DNA from: Bacillus sp. ISL-55
Lineage (GTDB): Bacteria; Bacillota; Bacilli; Bacillales; Cytobacillaceae
NCBI RefSeq assembly: GCF_018613155.1
Contig: NZ_JAGGQU010000021.1
Coordinates: 62,001 to 126,000, forward strand
Length of the DNA: 64,000 bases
Reading direction: 5' to 3'
The number at the start of each line of letters is the position of its first letter. The stretch's first letter is position 1. The notes beneath the pieces are model-generated. The model worked only from the letters and a program-made list of their open reading frames with translations, was not told the DNA's origin and made no database searches. Below, one piece after another: positions 59,807-64,000 of this stretch. Position numbers and translations under genes: made by a program.

Positions 59807-61147
59807 ATGGAGAAAGAACAATGGTCATCAAAAATTGGATTCATACTGGCCGCAGCTGGTTCGGCAATCGGGATCGGGGCAATCTGGAAGCTTCCATATG
59901 TAACGGGAGTGAGCGGCGGCGGGGCATTTTTCCTGATGTTCATCTTATTCTCGTTATTCATCGGGCTGCCACTATTGCTGGCAGAGTTTGTCATCGGCCG
60001 CAGCACCGGCAAGGAGGCCATCCGTGCCTATTTGGAAATTGCGCCAAAAAGCAAATGGTATTTGATTGGCATACTCGGGGTTGTCACAAGCTTTGTGCTG
60101 CTCAGCTTTTACAGTGTTGTCGGCGGGTGGATCAGCCTTTATTTTGTAAAAGGGCTGGCTGGCGGAGTGATTGAAAAAGGAGCTGATTATGGAGGCTTGT
60201 TCGGACAGACGATTAGCAGTGCATGGAGCGTGCTCGCTGCTCAGGCTGCCTTCTTATTAGTTACGATTGTTGTCGTCGCAAAGGGCGTTCAATCCGGGAT
60301 TGAAAAAGCGAGCAAGATTCTGATGCCGGCTTTGTTTCTGCTTTTCATCATCTTGATCATCCGCTCCTTAACGCTTGACCATGCACTTGATGGCGTGAAG
60401 TTTTTCCTGGCGCCTGATTTTTCAAGCATCACCTCGGAAAGTATACTCTTTGCGATGGGACAATCCTTCTTCTCCCTGAGCGTCGGTGTATCAGTTATGG
60501 TGACATACAGCTCATACCTTCCGAAAAAAGGCAGCATCGTCCAGCCTGCGCTGTCGGTTGTAGGGATGAATCTTTTTATCGCATTGCTTGCTGGTCTGGC
60601 GATCTTCCCAGCTGTTTTCTCGCTCGGATTTGAACCGGCAGAAGGACCGGGGCTGCTATTCGTCGTCCTTCCAGCAGTCTTTGAAAAAATGGTATTCGGC
60701 GAACTGTTCCTGCTCCTATTTCTTGCCTTGTTCCTGTTCGCGACACTGACTTCGGCGTTCTCGATGCTTGAAATCGTCGTTGCCACCCTTGCAAAAGACA
60801 ATCAGAAAAAGCGGGCAAAATTTGCATGGATAGCCGGCGGATTGATTTTCCTGCTTGGCATCCCTTCTGCCCTGTCATTCGGAACGATGTCGGATGCAAC
60901 GATTTTCGAAAAAAACATCTTTGACACAGCTGATTTCCTTGTAAGCAACATCCTGATGCCGCTTGGAGTATTGCTGATTTCGATATTCGTCCCACTTAAA
61001 ATCAAAAAGGAAGTATTGCGCCAGGAGCTGCTAACGGATTCAAAAGGTGGAAGCCTGCTCTTCAATCTCTGGTACAATGTGATGAGGTTTGTCGTGCCAG
61101 TAGTTATCATCATTGTATTCCTTGATTCACTTGGAGTTTTATCCTAG
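59807..61147 (+). CDS. NSS (SNF) family sodium-dependent amino acid transporter
   Basis: A 446-residue membrane protein with about 11 helices of the LeuT fold. The first helix holds the sodium-site motif [20 protein letters not shown], and later [20 protein letters not shown] matches the helix that completes the Na site. Bacterial members with 11 helices transport Tyr, Trp or other neutral amino acids. Control by a T-box with an apparent Phe codon argues that phenylalanine (or a related aromatic amino acid) is the substrate. GGGAG precedes the ATG. Single gene ended by a terminator. Confidence 0.93.
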   Translation: MEKEQWSSKIGFILAAAGSAIGIGAIWKLPYVTGVSGGGAFFLMFILFSLFIGLPLLLAEFVIGRSTGKEAIRAYLEIAPKSKWYLIGILGVVTSFVLLSFYSVVGGWISLYFVKGLAGGVIEKGADYGGLFGQTISSAWSVLAAQAAFLLVTIVVVAKGVQSGIEKASKILMPALFLLFIILIIRSLTLDHALDGVKFFLAPDFSSITSESILFAMGQSFFSLSVGVSVMVTYSSYLPKKGSIVQPALSVVGMNLFIALLAGLAIFPAVFSLGFEPAEGPGLLFVVLPAVFEKMVFGELFLLLFLALFLFATLTSAFSMLEIVVATLAKDNQKKRAKFAWIAGGLIFLLGIPSALSFGTMSDATIFEKNIFDTADFLVSNILMPLGVLLISIFVPLKIKKEVLRQELLTDSKGGSLLFNLWYNVMRFVVPVVIIIVFLDSLGVLS

Positions 61148-61177
61148 GAAGCTGACAAAACGTCAGCTTCTTTTTTC
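61148..61177 (+). terminator. terminator after the NSS transporter gene
   Basis: GAAGCTGAC and GTCAGCTTC pair around AAAAC and are followed by TTTTTT. Confidence 0.92.
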
Positions 61178-61264
61178 ATGCATTCCTAAAAAACTATCAG
61201 CAGTATAATTTTTCCCATTAAAGCAAAACCTGTTGAGTAGATGACTGCAGCGGAGGGATTTTTG

Positions 61265-62770
61265 ATGTTCTTCAAGAAAAAGAAAGGCGAAGCCGACAAC
61301 AACATGAATCAAAAAAACCTCGACGACAAGGAATTAATACCTGTAGATAAGGCCGATTTCATCCAGAAAATGAAGGAGCAACTTCATGATAGTGCGGACT
61401 TAAATATCAAGGAACTCACGAATGGGTTTACACTAATCTTCTTTGATACTTTGACAGATAAGAAGATGCTAAATGGAGATGTTCTCGCTCGTCTCGAAGA
61501 TGCGCAAGCCACCCCTAACGAAGCGCTTAAACATATTACCGTTTCCAGTACTTCTAAATATAAATATGTCGATGACGTGGTTAATTCCCTATTAAAAGGA
61601 GCAGTCGCGGTCCATTCAGCAGGCCACCCTGTGATAATCAGTGCAATGGTCGGCACCCAGGAAAACCGGTCATTGACCCGACCGGAAAATGAGTCACAGG
61701 TTTTGGGGCCCCAAATCGCCTTTAATGAGAGTCTTGCGACCAATATATCCCTGATCCGAAGATTTCTCACCAACCCCAATCTATGCAATGAAAGCTACTC
61801 TGTAGGTAAACAAACGAATTCAGCAATTTCGCTTCTCTATTTGAAGGGAATTGCTGACGATGATATGATCGACCGGATGCGCGAGCGGATCAAATCAATC
61901 GACATTGATGGTGTGCTAGATAGCTCAAACCTGGTACAGCTCATTGAAGACAATTCATTTGCCATTTTTCCTCAGATGCTGCTGACAGAAAGACCGGACC
62001 GTGCCTGTGCCTGGCTGTTGAATGGCAAAATGTTGGTCCTGGTGGATGGCAGTGTCCAGGTAATCGGTGCGCCGCAAACCTTCATTGAATTTTTTCAAAG
62101 TATGGAGGATGAAAGTGTCAGGTGGCAAATCGCGACGTTTATCAGGGCTTTGAGGGTATTTTCGATGATCGTGTCGATTTTTTTCACGGCGATCTATGTG
62201 GCAGCTCTGACTTTCCATTATGAAATCATCCCTCAAACACTGCTGATCCCGCTTGGTGAGTCAAGGTCACGTGTACCCTTCCCGCCTATAATTGAGGCTT
62301 TATTGCTAGAAGTAATGATTGAGCTCCTGCGGGAAGCCGGAGCCCGGCTGCCAACAAAGGTCGGCCAGACGATGGGTATCGTTGGCGGTATCGTCGTCGG
62401 AACTGCTGCTGTAGACGCGGGATTCACAAGCAACATCCTAATCATCATCATCGCCGTTAGCGCACTCGCTTCATTTACAACGCCAAACTATATGATGGGC
62501 AATGTCATCAGAATTCTCCGTTTCCCATTAATCATTTTCGCAGGAATGTGGGGGTTTTATGGCCTGATGTTCGGATTTTGCTTCCTGCTGATCCATCTGC
62601 TTCGTCAATCCAGTCTTGGGACGCCGTTTTTGGCTCCCTTTTACCCGCCGAGGTTTGAAGATTGGCGCGACAGCATCATTCGTCTTCCGATCGGCTGGAC
62701 CAACAGCCGCCCGGTACAGACAAGGCCATTGGATAGATTGAAATACAGATATCGAAAAAACAAAAACTAA
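61265..62770 (+). CDS. spore germinant receptor subunit A (GerA family)
   Basis: A 501-residue protein. The N-terminal soluble part (about 1-260) contains a charged start FFKKKKGEADNN and the GerA-type beta/alpha domain (GAVAVHSAGHPVIISAMVGTQE and on); about 5 membrane helices follow (about 300-460, with PPIIEALLLEVMIELLREAG, the family signature for the PPxxE loop, and GIVGGIVVGTAAVDAGF). It sits in the inner spore membrane as part of a nutrient receptor. ATG 61265 has GGAGGG upstream. First gene of the operon A-B-C; the next starts 15 bp after its stop. Confidence 0.95.
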   Translation: MFFKKKKGEADNNMNQKNLDDKELIPVDKADFIQKMKEQLHDSADLNIKELTNGFTLIFFDTLTDKKMLNGDVLARLEDAQATPNEALKHITVSSTSKYKYVDDVVNSLLKGAVAVHSAGHPVIISAMVGTQENRSLTRPENESQVLGPQIAFNESLATNISLIRRFLTNPNLCNESYSVGKQTNSAISLLYLKGIADDDMIDRMRERIKSIDIDGVLDSSNLVQLIEDNSFAIFPQMLLTERPDRACAWLLNGKMLVLVDGSVQVIGAPQTFIEFFQSMEDESVRWQIATFIRALRVFSMIVSIFFTAIYVAALTFHYEIIPQTLLIPLGESRSRVPFPPIIEALLLEVMIELLREAGARLPTKVGQTMGIVGGIVVGTAAVDAGFTSNILIIIIAVSALASFTTPNYMMGNVIRILRFPLIIFAGMWGFYGLMFGFCFLLIHLLRQSSLGTPFLAPFYPPRFEDWRDSIIRLPIGWTNSRPVQTRPLDRLKYRYRKNKN

Positions 62771-62785
62771 GTTGTGGTGTTATGA

Positions 62786-63913
62786 ATGAAAGTTCACATC
62801 GAGCCTAAGTCCCAAAATATGGTCAATACTTTCCTGCTCATCTTTGTGATCCATTCTATGCAGCTGGGTGTTGGCATCCAGGGCTTCCAGCGAATCATCT
62901 ACATGGAAGCTAGGCATGACGCCTGGATTTCTGTGATTCTCAGCGGGGTTGCCACTGCAATCGTTGGTTTCATAATGGTGAAAACATTAAGTGTGTATGA
63001 GAATTCGGATTTATATGGAATCCAATATGACGTGCTAGGAAAGTGGCTCGGAAACCTGATTAATATCCTATTTGTTCTCTATTTTCTTGGCAGCTTTCAC
63101 ATCATCGTCCGGAATTATATCGAGGTCCTGCAGGCGTGGGTTTTCCCTGAAATCCCCAACTGGCTGCTTGCTCTGACCCTCGTTTACCTTGTTTACTACG
63201 GTTTGAATGGCGGGCTGCGAACAGTTGTCGGTGTCAGCTTCTTCAGTGTGATCTTATCCCTGTGGCTGATCCTGCTGCTCGCCTATCCCTTTCAGTTTGC
63301 TAAATGGGATTACTTATTCCCGATGTTCGAAGCGCGTATAACTGAAATACTAAGAGGAGCAAAGCAAATGACCTTCACTGTCATCGGCTTTGAAATCATT
63401 TATGTCATCTATCCCTTTTTAAAAGAGAAAGACAAGGTCCATAAACATATGCAATATGGTCTTGGTTTCACGACCATGCTGTATCTTGCGCTCATGGTTA
63501 TCTCCCTGGCTTATTTCAGCGGCGGCCAGCTTGAACGGACGATTTGGGGTACGCTATCCCTTTTTAAAATCGTTCGCTTCCCCTTCATTGAAAGATTTGA
63601 GTACGTCGCTATCACTTTTTGGGTCCTGCTGATCCTGCCAAACCTGATGCTCTATATGTGGTCAGCCACGCGGGGAATTTCAAGGATTTTTAATATAAAA
63701 GAACAGAAGGTCAGCTGGATTCTTATTTCATTTATTTTCCTGACCCTGCTTTATCCGCTCACCAGAGTCCAAACCAATATGTTCAACGACTATTTCGCAA
63801 GGGGCGCTTTCTATATTGTTTTTGTCTATCCATTCCTTCTATTCGGTGCTGTTATGATCAAGAAGAAATTTTTCCGTAAAAAGGATGAGGCCAATGCGCA
63901 AAAAAGTGAATAA
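62786..63913 (+). CDS. spore germinant receptor subunit B (GerB family permease-like)
   Basis: A 375-residue membrane protein with about 10 helices of the endospore germination permease family (APC fold), starting with a polar segment and FLLIFVIHSMQLGVGIQGFQ, then GLRTVVGVSFFSVILSLWLI and the C-terminal KKKFFRKKDEANAQKSE tail. In GerAB-type proteins this subunit binds the germinant. Second gene of the receptor operon; its end overlaps the start of the C gene. Confidence 0.94.
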   Translation: MKVHIEPKSQNMVNTFLLIFVIHSMQLGVGIQGFQRIIYMEARHDAWISVILSGVATAIVGFIMVKTLSVYENSDLYGIQYDVLGKWLGNLINILFVLYFLGSFHIIVRNYIEVLQAWVFPEIPNWLLALTLVYLVYYGLNGGLRTVVGVSFFSVILSLWLILLLAYPFQFAKWDYLFPMFEARITEILRGAKQMTFTVIGFEIIYVIYPFLKEKDKVHKHMQYGLGFTTMLYLALMVISLAYFSGGQLERTIWGTLSLFKIVRFPFIERFEYVAITFWVLLILPNLMLYMWSATRGISRIFNIKEQKVSWILISFIFLTLLYPLTRVQTNMFNDYFARGAFYIVFVYPFLLFGAVMIKKKFFRKKDEANAQKSE

Positions 63914-64000
63914 GCTCTTGATTGCCTTGGTTGTGCTTTTCCTTTCTGGATGCGCAGAACAGAAAACACTCGAGAAGATGGGTCTGGTGACAACGGTGGG
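63894..64000 (+). CDS. spore germinant receptor subunit C (GerC lipoprotein), 5' part
   Basis: Only the first 35 codons lie in the window. ATG 63894 is preceded by GATGAGG and overlaps the B gene by 20 bp. The product starts with a lipoprotein signal, basic RKKVNK, hydrophobic LLIALVVLFL and lipobox LSGC, after which AEQKTLEKMGLVTTVG matches the usual 'LEKLGLVTxxG' start of GerC proteins. It is the third part of the receptor and is cut by the window edge. Confidence 0.93.
   Translation, partial: MRKKVNKLLIALVVLFLSGCAEQKTLEKMGLVTTV

Overview
The window looks like a chromosomal segment of an endospore-forming Bacillaceae bacterium (Bacillus/Mesobacillus-like). Supporting signs are Shine-Dalgarno starts with frequent TTG and GTG codons, a csbA-uvrB-uvrA / yvlABCD neighbourhood like that of B. 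subtilis, a GerA-type germinant receptor operon, a Spo0E-like phosphatase, a Spo0A-like protein, FapA, a T-box leader and a sigma-W-type promoter. No tRNA, rRNA, CRISPR array or complete IS was seen.

Layout. 0-3.5 kb: the end of an N-acetylglucosamine operon (nagA', nagB, nagR), a DUF2164 protein and a CwlC-like amidase. 3.5-12 kb (minus strand): yvlDCBA behind a sigma-W-like promoter, then uvrA-uvrB and csbA. 12-40 kb: an unusually dense signalling region. It contains a cyclic-di-GMP-I riboswitch, two STAS proteins, an RsbW-like kinase, two PP2C phosphatases, an HD-GYP/HATPase fusion, EAL, GGDEF-EAL, EAL-HDOD and PilZ proteins, two LytTR regulators, three hybrid histidine kinases, FapA, Spo0E-like and a Spo0A paralogue lacking the phosphoacceptor aspartate. 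40-49 kb: HTH, GNAT and HAD genes, two paralogous secreted subtilases and a NarL-type two-component system. 49-54 kb: an orphan peptide-type ABC permease pair, a decayed membrane gene, a b561-like membrane protein and PadR/ChrA. 54-59 kb: isoaspartyl dipeptidase and a YfcC carrier behind a sigma-54 promoter, with a divergent sigma-54 activator. 59-64 kb: a T-box-controlled NSS transporter and a germinant receptor operon cut by the window edge.

How it works together (inference). The 12-40 kb region carries the parts of a partner-switching circuit (STAS antagonists, RsbW-like kinase, PP2C phosphatases) mixed with c-di-GMP synthesis, breakdown and sensing. The first operon is itself preceded by a c-di-GMP riboswitch and includes a 28-residue hydrophobic peptide ending in Lys-Pro-Trp-Trp behind a near-ideal ribosome binding site. 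This is the best candidate here for an undescribed system.

The second notable layer is intergenic. There are four short-core arrays with a 21-bp period (6.1, 44.2, 46.1 and 53.9 kb); two share a 28-bp leader block at identical spacing. There is one clear 52-bp-period array (5.7 kb) and a probable degenerate one (41.4 kb). A 181-bp palindromic element occurs in two full copies (11.4 and 18.1 kb) with shorter relatives, and a GC-rich dispersed-type repeat lies at 37.8 kb. All coordinates and family calls come from reading the sequence; no database search was run.
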